Shown piece after piece: positions 22,360-33,179 of a stretch of DNA of 64,000 nt; position 1 is the first letter of the stretch; the number at the start of each line of letters is the position of its first letter. Below the pieces are notes generated by a model that saw nothing but the letters and a program-made list of their open reading frames with translations, ran no database searches and was not told where the DNA came from. This DNA is from Typhlomys cinereus. Its lineage: Eukaryota; Chordata; Mammalia; Rodentia; Platacanthomyidae. The position numbers and the translations under genes are program-made. Location of the stretch: assembly GCA_023101885.1 (NCBI GenBank), contig JALPQD010000006.1, positions 11,733,085 through 11,797,084 on the forward strand, in the 5' to 3' direction.

Positions 22360-22786
22360 TGTCAGAGTTAGGCACAGGTGTCAACTTGACTGTTGAGGTT
22401 TTGAGCTCTGGGCACATTTGTAAAGAATTAGTGATTGGGTTAAGCCCAGAGCAAACCTGCAGGAGATTGTCTAGCGATGGGAAAGGTCCAGCCTATGGTG
22501 GAACTAGCCCCTGAAAAGATGAATAAAATACTGAGAGCCTGTTGAGGAAGTTGGTATCCTTTTGTATACTTGGCCAGACATGCTGGTCTGGCAAATAAGG
22601 ATCGTCCCTCTCTCAGCCATTACATAGAGATGGTGTGGTCAGTTCCTTCAGCCCTGGTGTTGGTGCATGTTCTCCCATTAAGCTCCACTGAGAACTGTAA
22701 CCAGATTGTCATAAGGAAATAAACTCCTTGTTCCCTTAAGCCATTTGATGTTTATTTGTCAACAACCATACAGGCTAATTGCAACA
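22360..22786 (+). mobile_element. 430-bp LTR-like repeat (MaLR/ERVL-like)
   Basis: Begins TGTCAGAGTTAGGC and ends TTGCAACA, giving TG...CA. Flanked by CTGAC (22355-22359) and CTAAC (22787-22791), a 5-bp duplication with one mismatch. Internal landmarks: ggtgtcaacttgactg, gagctctgggcacattt, ttggccagacatgctggtct and the AATAAA signal in aaataaactccttgttccc near the 3' end. The same family is at 52202-52627 and 59365-59754 and partly at 13165, 37416 and 43437. The family name was not assigned. Confidence 0.7.
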
Positions 22787-22791
22787 CTAAC

Positions 22792-23080
22792 TTTTTTTGT
22801 TTGCTTTGGTTTCTTTTTTTGGGGTCCCCCTGTGATTTTTCCATCCCAATATGGATAAACCAGATGGGGTGAAGGAACAAATCTTGTGGGTTTCACCTTT
22901 GGTCAGGGATCAGTAGAGATTTGCATTTGCATTTGCAAAGGCACCCAGGCAGGTGCAAGGTTGTCCTAGGAAAGGAACATTAAGGAAGCCAGAGCGTCTG
23001 GAGCAAGGGGGTACTGGCACTGTGCTTACTTGTATGGGCTCTGTCTTAAGGCATTTTAGAATCTCAGCTCATTTTGTCTA
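22792..23080. other. Unique interval, no gene seen
   Basis: T-rich start, then unique sequence. Confidence 0.45.
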
Positions 23081-23084
23081 AGAA

Positions 23085-23150
23085 CAAAATATGATTATTA
23101 CTGTCATTTTATAAACGAGGAAATGAGGCACACAGAAGTCAATCTACTCA
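23085..23150. mobile_element. MIR-like fragment
   Basis: The phrase gattattactgtcatttta, taaacgaggaaatgaggcac matches the MIR core end ('ttattatccccattttacag, atgaggaaactgaggcac'). Confidence 0.5.
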
Positions 23151-23559
23151 ATCCATTGAAATACACACAGGAAAAAAAAGCCAGAGAATGACCTTTCTAA
23201 CAGCTTCTGTGCTATAGGAGGATCAGAATGAAAGCAAGAGAAGAACAAATGGGGAACAAGGAGGGACCAGGGACCTTCTTTCTACGTCCTAAAGTGGGGG
23301 AGCACATGAGTTCCTTGTTTTATAAGGGCACTAATTCCATTCATGAGAGTAGAGCCCTTAAGATCACATCATATCATCACATCTTCCAAAGGCCTGTCTC
23401 CTAATGACATCATTTTCATAGTTAGGGTTTCAAATACGAATAGGGGAACACTCAGATTATGGCTGGTCCCTGAATATTCCTTTCCTCCTCTACATTTCCC
23501 TCCATTCCCAAGTCCAGCAGGCTACTTAATGTTTTGCCTTCTGTCACTACAAATTTGTT
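23151..23559. other. Unique interval, no gene seen
   Basis: No recognised repeat. An 83-codon frame at 23343-23594 has no domain. Confidence 0.45.
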
Positions 23560-23884
23560 GTGTTTTTCTAGAATCTTATATAATTGTATCTTAAAGTATG
23601 TACTTTTTGTCAGCCAACTTTAATACCCATCCATTTGTTGCATGTATCAACAGTTCACCTTTTTACTAAGTATTATTTCATAATATGGTTATACCATGGT
23701 TTAATCACTCAACTGTTGATAGACATTTAGGTTGTCTTTAGATTTGGGTTACTATTAATAACCACTTGTGAACCAATCTTCATTTGGAGATAACCTCTAA
23801 TTTATCTTATGTAAATATCTAAAAGAGGAATGGCTAGAACATAGAGGGATAAATTCTTAAGTTTTGAAAATCTGCTTTCCACAA

Positions 23885-24070
23885 TTATTAAGGAATCATC
23901 CTGGATTGCTCTATTTCCTTATTGCTTTGCTCTGGAGTTTTCCAGATTCTGTTTTCCAGAAAGTGTAGGCCACCACCATTTCCATTCTGTGTTTTTATGT
24001 GGGACCTAGGATCCAAACCCAGGTCCTTTTGCTTCTGAAGCAAAGGCTTTTCTCCCAGCCATCTTTACAA
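23885..24070 (-). mobile_element. B2-like SINE, older type
   Basis: Plus strand reads atcatcctggattgctctat, ttgctctggagttttccag, gtgggacctaggatccaaac, ccaggtccttttgcttctga and ttctcccagccatcttt: the antisense of the older SINE subtype also at 34865-35161. The A and B box regions are diverged and no A tail remains. Confidence 0.65.
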
Positions 24071-24413
24071 TTCTCAACTGGATATTTTCTATGCTAAGCA
24101 CCAGTGTTTATTTAAAGATTTTCTCCAATTTTAAAACTTGGGTAGTTAGCTTTTTTTATAATTGATTTTTGTTGAGCTCCCCTTTCAGATATGTATTTTG
24201 CAAATATTTCAATTTTTAATTCTCTGAACCCTGTTTTAGGTGGACAGAAAAAAAAAGAGTTTTATGAGACCCAAAGTATCTTTTTGCTTTTACAGATAAT
24301 GCTTGTGGTGTTGGGTAAATAAGTTTCTGTCTAACTCAGAGTACCAACTATTTTCTCATATAAACACATAAAGACCAGAAGTTTTAGAGACTTGATTTGA
24401 CAATTAGATCTTT

Positions 24414-24431
24414 TATCCATGAAAACTTTTT
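24414..24431. repeat. 18-bp target-site duplication, left
   Basis: TATCCATGAAAACTTTTT, identical to 24756-24773. Confidence 0.88.
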
Positions 24432-24501
24432 TTAAATTTTTAAAAATTTTTTTTATTATTATTTATAATTTATTCATTGTGGGTATATGCATGTGTACGT
24501 A

Positions 24502-24545
<44 letters not shown>

Positions 24546-24755
24546 ACCACGGACAAATTCTGGAACCACAATGGACCACCTCCACCTCCTCCTTGTTTAC
24601 TCTGCCCCAGGATTCACAGGCTCCGCCCTACCAGGACCAGAAGCGCAGGCCGCCCCCGCTTCCGCCTGGCGTCTATACGTGGCGTCTAGGATCTGAACTC
24701 AGGACCTTCCTCCTGCAAGGCAGAGGCTTAACCCCTGAGCCACCTCTCCAGCCCC
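24432..24755 (-). mobile_element. B2-like tRNA-derived SINE, young type, complete
   Basis: Minus strand: head ggggctggagaggtggctca with A box, B box gagttcagatcct, GC-rich body (gcgggggcggcctgcgcttc), CA linker (as GT at 24506-24542) and a long A-rich tail (as T-rich 24432-24475). Perfect 18-bp duplications flank it, and it lies inside the ancient antisense L1, so it is the younger of the two. SINEs of this type are transcribed by RNA polymerase III from the internal A and B boxes and mobilised by L1 proteins. Confidence 0.88.
24506..24542 (+). repeat. (GT)n microsatellite in the SINE tail
   Basis: 37 bp of GT between SINE body and A tail. Confidence 0.92.
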
Positions 24756-24773
24756 TATCCATGAAAACTTTTT
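24756..24773. repeat. 18-bp target-site duplication, right
   Basis: Identical to 24414-24431. Confidence 0.88.
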
Positions 24774-25345
24774 AATATGACAAGATATGTAAGGATTTTT
24801 GTTATTCATTTTGCATAATTTCATCATAGTTTTATCTTCTTTCTTGGCTTATTACTATGACTACACTGAGTGATGTTTAATTATTAAGCCAATATCATAT
24901 TCCTGAGATGAACATGGTCTACTAATAATGTATTTGCTTTTACATACTATTGGACTCATATTGCTATCATTATGTTTAGAATTTTCTTCCTTTAGAATAA
25001 CTTTGATTGGCTTTGATATCAAGGTAGTGATGGCAAATATAATTCTTTTCTAATTCTCTTCTAATTTTTGGAAGAGTTTGAGAAAGATTGGTGTTAATAC
25101 TTACTTAAATATTTGGTAGAATTCAGCAGTGATGCCATAACGCTTCGGGTTTTTCTGTTTGGAGGTTTCTGATGACTAGTCCATTGTTATTGATCTGTTT
25201 AGATTTTCTATTTCTCTTTTGATTCAGCTTCAGTAACTTTTGACTGATTGCTTTTGTGGGATTGTATTATTTCTGCTTTCTTATGGATTCTCCAAATTTC
25301 CTTCTGCTGTATTTTTAATGTATTTATCACATTATAGTTAGGAAA

Positions 25346-27151
25346 CATTTCATATGACTTCCGACATTCACATTTCATTGATCTTTATAAACTGTGTACC
25401 CCAGGCCTAAGTACATATTGATGCTGGCCTCTGTCCAAGTGGGTTGGAGCGTCTTTTAAAGGTAAGTAGACTGGTGTAGTCAGTGAGGGCTGAGCTTGGT
25501 TCTTCTAAGAGCTTCTTCCAGCTCAAGACCATAAACCATTTGGTTCTGACAGTGTTTGGAATGCCTTCACTTCTCTGGTTTTTGGAGTGAAGATGGGAAT
25601 GTCATGTTTGTATTCACATTACTTTGCAGAAACCTTAAAAAATTCAAATCAGTTAAGAAGAGATGGTTGGACCTCAAATGGTGGAATTGTTTTCACTGTA
25701 TGTTTTATTTTCACATCAGAATTCAGCCAACATCCCTTTCAATAGCTGTGCTAAAATGAGAACAATAAAGTATTTCCTCCCCATAGAGGTCTCAATACAC
25801 ATCCTGCATTTCCTGGCCTGTGTAAACTCCTTAAGATGGTTCAGGCTGTTTTTTTCTTTACTCTCATTCATAAATGGTACCCTCAATTATACTTAGGTAA
25901 CTATAATTCCAACCCTACTTTGGAGCTATTTACTTGAGTAATTAAACTAAGCCAAGTCAATGAAGTTGAAATCCGGGTCTGGAGTCTGCAGAGAGATGGG
26001 AAGTGGAATTAGTGGTACAGCAGTGTCAGTACATAGAGAGCAGTCTGTCAATTCATCCTCTGGCAAGCCAAGTGATCACAGTCGGGCCAAGGAACTCACA
26101 GAGACTCTGTTTTCACCACTTGGAAATAAGACAATCAAACTCAGAACCTAAGTATCCTGAGGTATTTGCCACAAATAAAAAGATCTTGTTTTCCTTTTCA
26201 TTGCTTTTCTTTGGCAGCTGTCTCTAGGTGAAGAAGTTTGCCTTAGTTATAATTGTATTTGGCCCCTGGCATTTCCCTAGATCAATGAACCAAGAACGTA
26301 AATTAAACATTTCCTTTGAAAAGCTTAACTTTATATTAAAAATCAGTTCAAGGAAATTAGCATTTAGTTGCAAGGTATGTACAAGAAAAAGTTGCATAAA
26401 TAGTTTTTTTTTATTCATTGACACTTTCACTCATGAAGACAATGAATCTGTGTTTTCATCCCTTGCTACTCAATCTCACCCTCCTCCTGTCCCACTTCAT
26501 ATGTTCGTTCTCTTTTCCAGCCAGTCTCTCTCCTACTTTCTAATCTTTTTTCATGTGTGATTCATTTGGTTTCACCTGGTATGTTTGCACGAGTACCTGA
26601 TAGGGTATGCATGACCTCTTAATGCATAGACCATTGAAGGACATTTACTTCCTGTTAGGCACTAGCCTTCAAAAATCTCTCAGGATGCTGTAGTATTTCT
26701 TGAGCTCTTCCCTCATCTATGGTAAAATATTGCTCTGCCAACTATTGTGAAGGTCTAGTGGAAGTAGATACCACCAAAGCGAGTTTTGGGTACAACAGCC
26801 CTGTCATGACCAGAAGTACCCTCTGATAGCATGACTTTCCATCCTTAGGCTCTTACACTCTTACCTCCCACTATCTCTTTCTGAGCCTTGGGAATGAGAG
26901 TGATTTTGATGTCAACAAACAGGAATTTTGAAGTTACAAGTTTCTAGCATCAATCTAGATTAATGTTATCATGAAAATGAATTATGACAATCAGTAATTA
27001 ATGCACTCTCATCTAATGCAAACTTGGAGAAATGAAAAATGAAATCCACCTTGACTCACTTCCTAGACTTCTCTGCTTGAGGTAGAAGATTTTTGATTCC
27101 TTAGGGGCTTTAGAGAATCAGCTTTAGAGAGTACAATCCCCAGGATTGGGA
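25346..27151. other. Unique interval of 1.8 kb, no gene seen
   Basis: No repeat family recognised with confidence. The longest frame is 110 codons (26228-26560) and overlaps a 68-codon frame on the other strand. Neither has a domain. Confidence 0.5.
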
Positions 27152-27552
27152 TGTTATGGGGTGACTGCCTGCCAGGAACAGAAACTCCAGATGCAAATAC
27201 TGGTCAATAAGCCATTTATTATTCTAATCAGGAGGCCCCAGCTCACTCCTCAAAAACCATGAACCGGAAACACTGAAAGATGGGTTACACACATTAAATA
27301 CACATCTTGTTTAAACAGAAGAAAAAATAGGGCAGCCCTGTCTTGTTGGTGATCTACCTAAGGAACGTGACGGTCTCTTACATTGCTATCTACTCTGTTT
27401 GCTAAGGAAGAGATAGTGAGATGCCTTAAGGACTGATGTTTGTCGAGGGCAGAAATCTCTGTGTTGGGCCCTGGACTTTTAACTTCTGTGAACTTCTTCA
27501 CAGCAACCTCTTATCTCAGTCTCGGTGGAAGGGAGGGGGGAAGCTTAAGACA
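27152..27552 (-). mobile_element. Candidate ERV LTR
   Basis: On the minus strand the end reads as a retroviral U3-R-U5 tail: an AATAAA signal at 27214-27219 in gaataataaatggcttattg, then tgcatctggagtttctgttc and a terminal CATAACA. The other end could be TGTCTTAAGC at 27552. No matching target duplication was found, so the boundaries and the class are uncertain. Confidence 0.35.
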
Positions 27553-27744
27553 GTTTTTTTAATATTTCACCATATTTTAGGATGAAAAGACAGCAGCAAT
27601 ATCAACTCAAATTGTACTTATGATTTGGAAGATACTTCCGTGTTGTCTCCTTCCCTTTGCTGATGTGACATGTTAGGCCTTAACAGCTTTAGCACTTTGC
27701 TTCTGCTAGTATAAGGCCTTCCTTTAGAATTCTTGAAATACCTC

Positions 27745-28015
27745 TGAGAGACTGGGAGGATGGGTCAGTAAGTAAAAGTGCTTGCTGTGTAAAGCATGCG
27801 GATCTGAATTCAGATCTCTAGCACCCACATTATAAAGTTGGTGTGACAGTGGATGCTTGTAATTCTAGTACTGACAAGTGGAGACAGGAGGATTCCAGAG
27901 GAAGGGGCGGGGGAAGGGGGGACTGTTGCTGATTAGCAAGTCTAGCTTCATCAGGGAGCTCCAGATTTATTGAGAGATGCTGCCTCAAAAAGTCAGGTGA
28001 AAAACACTGAAAGGC
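27745..28015 (+). mobile_element. B4-like composite SINE (ID/tRNA head + B1 half)
   Basis: tRNA-like head (gggaggatgggtcagtaagt, gatctgaattcagatctcta, gcacccacattataaa) is followed by a B1-derived half (gatgcttgtaattctagtac, gtggagacaggaggattcc, tgctgcctcaaaaagtcagg). A G-rich insertion at 27903-27922 (gaaggggcgggggaaggggg) interrupts it. Confidence 0.65.
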
Positions 28016-28072
28016 TTTATGTTTTTGTATAGTCGTTTATACCAGAACAAATGTAAACTTACACACCACATT

Positions 28073-28133
28073 CAACACACACACACGATCTTTAACACCA
28101 CCACCACTACCACCCACCACCACCACACACATT
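28073..28133 (+). repeat. (CAC)n-rich simple repeat
   Basis: Mixed CA and CAC/CCA trinucleotide tract with short interruptions. Confidence 0.8.
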
Positions 28134-28211
28134 TGAATGTAATAGAAAACGGTTACACAAAATTGTACAATTTTTTTTCCTATGTACATATTTGGATTGG
28201 GCACTTTGTAG

Positions 28212-28227
28212 CTTAAAACAAGTATTT
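28212..28227. repeat. 16-bp target-site duplication, left
   Basis: CTTAAAACAAGTATTT, identical to 28343-28358. Confidence 0.88.
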
Positions 28228-28342
28228 CCTTTTTTTAAAAAAAATATTTATTTATTTATTTTCCCAATTATGCAAACTTAATAGGTACCCCTGTCCCCTC
28301 CCTTCCTCCACCCCTCCCCGGTCCTCCTTGTTCCCTCTCCCC
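28228..28342 (-). mobile_element. 115-bp extremely 5'-truncated L1 insertion
   Basis: Minus strand is an L1 3' terminus: the plus strand has the T-rich start, tatttatttatttattttcc, aattatgcaaacttaatagg, tacccctgtcccctcccttc and a C-rich run, the antisense of the L1 tail also seen at 12165-12200 and 56825-56870. Perfect 16-bp target duplications flank it. Only the last ~115 bp were copied. Confidence 0.82.
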
Positions 28343-28358
28343 CTTAAAACAAGTATTT
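28343..28358. repeat. 16-bp target-site duplication, right
   Basis: Identical to 28212-28227. Confidence 0.88.
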
Positions 28359-30040
28359 TCTAACAGGTTATAGACACCTTTTCTTAATCTGTCATGAGGA
28401 AATTCAACACATCGCTAGCAGGGTATGGATACACTCTAAATGCAATGGAAATAATTTTCAATGTTTTGAGTTTCATTGTTATTGATTTTTTAAAAAAAAT
28501 TATTTCTAAAATCTTAATATTGGCTCTCCTTTTCTTATGTACCGACAGTAGATGTAGTGGCTATTCAATTGTTCATGATTCTTTCTTAAAGATTACTCTG
28601 AGTAGTTCTCTATAATCTACTCTTATCTTCATCTTTTTATGTTCTTTGTGTTTGTGATCAAGTGATCAAGAAAAGCAGTAAGAATCCATTGTTTTCCAAT
28701 TACTAAATCTGTGAAAGTCAATCATGGTTAGCACCAGAACTCTTTCTCATTCTTGAAGGAAGATGTATGCAAATATCCCAACTTTCAAATGACCTGAGGT
28801 TGTAGATGGAGAACCCCAGAAACAGACCTAGACACCACTCTATCTCCCCCCACTTCTCCTAGAGTCACAATAACACTTGGTGTTTGCAACACAGCATCGA
28901 ACAGTCTCTGTTGTCTCCACCCAGAACCAGTTTAGGCCTGGGGTGGGGAGTGGGGTGGGGGTGGGGGTGGGATTGAGAACTAGCAAGATTTCCATAAGGC
29001 ACTGGTTCTCACTGTTGCACTCATCCATGTCTTAAGATATCCCTAATATTAAGCTAATAACTATCCTTATTCTACACAAGGCAAGATGATTGGTCCAGGG
29101 TGATTTTTTAAATTATCATTTTATATTTACATCCATATGATAACAATTAAATAACTTTGATGCATATTCTAGCATGTATTTTAAAATAAAAAGTGTAGTA
29201 AAATAGTATCAGGTTTAGCAAGAGAAGCAATTGGTATGAACTAGCAAAGAGAGTCAATATAAAATAGAAACTATTAAAATAGGAAAAACAAAGAATCATG
29301 ATGAAAAACACTCTAAAAGTACAAGTAAATTAATGAAAAATATTTACTTTGTGATCTGGGCTAGCTCAGCCAGTGCCTCTTTCCACTGCAGTTGATTACC
29401 TTCAGTTTGCAATACTCCCATCTGGTTGAATCCATCAATTTAGTTACTAGGCACCGATTTGAGAAGTAAAGGAGTTTCTCGGGGGATATTATTGTTCTAT
29501 TCGCAACTGCTTTTTATATTTGATTTTAGTCAGACCCTAAAGAACATCTGGAGTTTCATGAAATGTCACCTTTGAATAGAATTTGGCAACCACATACTGT
29601 GTGCTGGAAAATGACATGCTGCCTAAGCACAGTTCATGCACAGGTTTCTATGATCAGTCTGAAAGGAAAGAGACTCATCCACTTTCTGCAGGATCACTGG
29701 CTGTGGGTTCCACTCTGAGGCATTCATAGGAGAGAATCCATGCCACTGTCACCAGTAACATTTGCAATACACTCAATTTGCCAAATTCCACCTGCCCGCT
29801 TATAAAGGGAATAATTAGAGCAAAGGGACAGAGAACTGGATTTCAGAGCCACAGAACACAGTGATACTCAAAATGTGGTGGATTAGTTCTTATCAGTCAA
29901 ATATGGAGTGCGGTCAACTACATACCAAAGGAAAGAAATGCCAGGATGCTCTTTTGTCTATTTTTATATCCTCCCTTTCATTCTGGTGAAAACATTGGCA
30001 GTATCTCAAGCCCCTAAATCTAAGCTCTCCGAATTCAATG
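28359..30040. other. Unique interval of 1.7 kb, no gene seen
   Basis: Apart from a G-rich tract at 28940-28971, no repeat or exon was recognised. 29340-29900 has balanced composition without repeats and would be worth a conservation check. Confidence 0.5.
28940..28971 (+). repeat. (GGGGTG)n tract, G-quadruplex candidate
   Basis: Six runs of three to five G separated by single T or AGT spacers. The sequence fits the intramolecular G-quadruplex pattern. Confidence 0.85.
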
Positions 30041-30044
30041 CCAG

Positions 30045-30240
30045 ACTGCCACTTAGTTGCTAAGGAGACCCTGAATGCATTACTGATTCTCTTTGGGCAC
30101 TTGTTTCTCCTTTGTGAGATGGGAATCCGAACACTACCTACCTGACAGAGTTGCAGGGCAAATTCAAGGATCTCACAAGTGTCAAAAGCAAAACAAAAAC
30201 AACCAAAAGACTCTAGTACTTGGCACGATGTAGGAATCAA
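30045..30240 (+). mobile_element. MIR SINE
   Basis: In order: gactgccacttagttgct, ctttgggcacttgtttctcc, tttgtgagatgggaatccga, acactacctacctgacagag, ttgcagggcaaattcaagga and a final cttggcacgatgtaggaatc. This is the full MIR order ('ctgccacttactagctgtgt' through 'cttggcacatagtaggcgct'). Confidence 0.75.
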
Positions 30241-31384
30241 TTATCATTATGTTAGCCTTCAAGAGAGAATACATTCAGAAGATTAAAATATCTTAGGTAG
30301 ATTGAAAGGTGATCACATTTAGAATGTATTTCTTTGTAGAATTCTTAATCCTTTGACCACCAGATTTTGCCTGATCCTCGCTGCCACCCACTGCTATGGG
30401 TAAAGAAAAACAAAGAGTTCTCAAAAAGAAAAAGAGACAAATAGTTGTTGCAATATGGTGTCCCTCCTTCTCTACCTCTGGGTCTCTTCAAGGAAAATAA
30501 GCAAATTGTGGTCGAAAACTGATATGTTCTTCTTCCCATGGACATTTGCTGGTATGAACAATGCTAGAACATTCCAGTGAAAAGCAGCTTTGCTCTGCCA
30601 ACTAGATAAGGCCATGTCTGCTAGGGACTGAGAGCAGTTATGTCACACTACTGAGACACAAACCAAAGAAAACCTTAGACTTTAGACCTGTGGAGAACAC
30701 TGAATTATGAGGCTACCCCGAGTTACCACACCTATTTTTGTAGACCTAGACAATAAAACATTATATCTTTGAAAACAGCAATTGTTTTGCTGGAATGATC
30801 TTTTCCCTTGACAGCAGAGAATTTCCAAAATAAGGAGAATGCTTGTTTCCTGTTGATGTCTTTAAGATAGTTTGATTGGCTATAATTTGCAGCAACACCC
30901 TCCCACATACACAGTCACACACCAATGTCCTCCATGATATGGTACAAACTGACTTTGCCATGCTCTTTAATTTTAAGTTAGGTCAGGAAATATGGTGGTA
31001 TTTTGACTAGCAATTCAGCCAAAGAAGAGTATTATTGCAAACTCAGATGAATGGAAAGTTTCTTAGAGATGCTGAGTCATGACCAGAAGATATGCTGTGA
31101 TCTAAGATAGATGCCTTGTCAAATACAATGTCCCGCAGCAGCTAGGTCGTTTCATGTAAAACACAAATCTAACAGCCCCAGCGCCAGTCCTCAGCTCCAT
31201 CTGGCACCCAGAAGACACATTGGCCCTAAGAGCATTCTAAGTACTTTGCGAAATTTTCTGTCCCTGGGATGGACTAAGAAAACCAACTATCTTCATCATA
31301 TGCACATGTAAGTGTGACCCTCTACAAATACTCCTGAGTTATTCACTCTCTGAAAAAGACTTGAAACAAAAAGTAAATACTTAT
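30241..31384. other. Unique interval of 1.1 kb, no gene seen
   Basis: No recognised repeat or exon. Confidence 0.5.
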
Positions 31385-32053
31385 TGTTAGGTTTACATTT
31401 TAGTGTCAACCTGACAGTTGTAGACTGTTTGGGGCACAGCTATGGGAAGTTAATGGTTGGAGCAGCCTCTGAACAAGTCTGCAGGTACTTGATTCATTGA
31501 TGCGGAAACCCTGCCCATAGTAGGTGGTACTTTCCAGTGGTGGAGCAGATAATAGGAAGTGCAAGGAGGAGGAACTTGCTCTTCCCTTATCCTGTGTTGA
31601 CTTGCTGTGGAGTCCACTCTTCGAGCGTCATTTACTTTTTAGAACATCATTACCTTCTTTGTTGCTGTTGCCACTGCTGCCTCTATCCTTGGCTGAAGCA
31701 GAGATCCATCCTTTCCACCTTGCTGCTGTTCCTGCTGCCTCTGGAGCTTGGTGTCTAGGTCTTCTTGTTGTTTACTGTTCATTGCTAACATCAGAGCCCA
31801 GCTGTTCTTCATTGACATCATAGTCCAGCTGTACTGATGTCGGAGCCCAGAGTGTTTGACCCTCCGGTGAGGCAGAGAGTAAAAACCTTCTTGGGGTCTT
31901 TTAGGCTTTGTGAGACATTCCAGTAAAGAATAAAGCAGCTATGGGTGGCTACTTTGAAGGACATTATTTTAATTGTGATTTAATTTAGTAAACTTATTTA
32001 TATTTATACTACACTCTAGAGATTCTGTTCTTCAAAGAACCCTGACTAATACA
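31385..32053 (+). mobile_element. MLT2-like ERVL LTR
   Basis: Starts TGTTAGGTTTACATTTTAGTGTCAACCTGAC and ends CTTCAAAGAACCCTGACTAATACA, the two hallmarks of this LTR type. Flanked by CTTAT (31380-31384) and CTTAC (32054-32058), a 5-bp duplication with one mismatch as expected for ERVL. The middle is CTG/TGC-rich (31660-31760). Overlapping frames of 60-99 codons on both strands there are low-complexity Leu/Pro or Gln peptides and not genes. Confidence 0.6.
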
Positions 32054-32284
32054 CTTACCTTCTAAACTCCCACAGTAGAATCCCAGGATTTAAACTACCC
32101 ATCAGGTAATCATCCCCTATTCTGCCTTCATTTTTTCTCCACAAAACTAAGCCTGCAGCACTTTCCTGAATAAATCACCAGTCCTGCAAACATTTAAGTC
32201 AGAGAAAATGCAAGAATCTGGAGTCCAGGAGAAAGCAGTCCAGAACTAAAATACCTAGAAGATAAAACTGGGCGAAAGTCTTGT

Positions 32285-32400
32285 GTCACTATCTGGTTCT
32301 ACACACTTGGGCAAGTTACTCAATCTCTTGACATTTAATTTACAAACTGGAAGTGATAATTGAGCTCTTCATAGAGTTGCAGTGGAAATTTATAGCATGG
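32285..32400 (+). mobile_element. MIR SINE fragment
   Basis: Contains acttgggcaagttactcaat, ctcttgacatttaatttaca, actggaagtgataattg and catagagttgcagtgg, matching the MIR core and 3' half. Confidence 0.65.
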
Positions 32401-33179
32401 AGACCCTTGTTACTTGTATGCTGTGTTAGGTGGATTCCAAGTGTATGTATGAAGCTCCTCCCCGCATGAGGCAAAAAAAAAAAAAAATCTTTTGCTAAAT
32501 GAATACAGTTAGTGAGTTTTTCCCCCAAGCACCCATCTTCAACTTTCCACATCTGCTTCTTCATCCCAAGGGAATCGACAGTGAGGAAGCTGGACGTGGC
32601 AGTGGACTGCTGAGGACCACCGGGAAACCAAGACCTCAGCTGCAGGACAAAGCCAAGAAGAGTCAAACTGGTGGAAAGTAATAGGCAGGAAGCAAGGTGG
32701 GGAGGGGAGTTAAATTGAGATAAAGAACAAGCCCAGGGCATTGTTAATAATTAATAATAATTATAATTATAATTAATAAATTCTGCCTGCTTCTTTCTCC
32801 AAGGTAGGCTGCGTTGGAATCACAGCAAGCTGACCCCACCAACGTTGAAACATAGCAGTTTCTTTTGATTTTGCCAGGGATTGTTCAGAAATTCATTTCA
32901 AGTAGGATGTTAAAACTCAAGCTCATAATTGCCTCATGTTCCCTTCGCCCTCTGCCTCCAGGATTTCCCACCACTAGCTGACACGGTAGGCATAGAGAGG
33001 GCAGGAAGCTGATCTTTTGCATTTAGAGGCTCGAGGTAATGATCTACTTTATAACTATCCAAAAACCAAAGTGTTGCCCCCCTTTTTCAGCTGAAAATTT
33101 TTCTCAAATTAAGTATATTAGGTTTGTGCATTGATTAATGCTGTTGGCACTGCTCTTTACCACGGATTGGCTGTCAGTT
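32401..33179. other. Mostly unique, with A-run and AT-rich tract
   Basis: Holds a 15-A run at 32473-32487 and an (AAT/ATT)-rich tract at 32739-32780. A 133-codon minus frame at 32340-32741 spans the A-run (giving a Phe run) and has no domain. Confidence 0.5.

Larger units (their letters stand above)
23560..25345 (-). mobile_element. Ancient L1, antisense, broken by SINE insertions
   Basis: Minus-strand L1 ORF2 wording is visible on the plus strand as aactgttgatagacatttag (23713), cagatatgtattttgcaaat (24188) and, in the reverse transcriptase region, tttggtagaattcagcagtg / atgccataacgcttcgggtt (25112-25150) followed by tgttattgatctgtttagat (25183). Order is consistent with one L1 running right to left, with internal deletions. 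A SINE at 24432-24755 splits it cleanly, and another lies at 23885-24070. Confidence 0.6.

Noticed and set aside
31524..31823. 99-codon Leu/Pro-rich frame and a Gln-rich frame on the other strand
   Set aside because: Low-complexity CTG/TGC-rich middle of an MLT2-like LTR; overlapping frames on both strands argue for composition, not coding.
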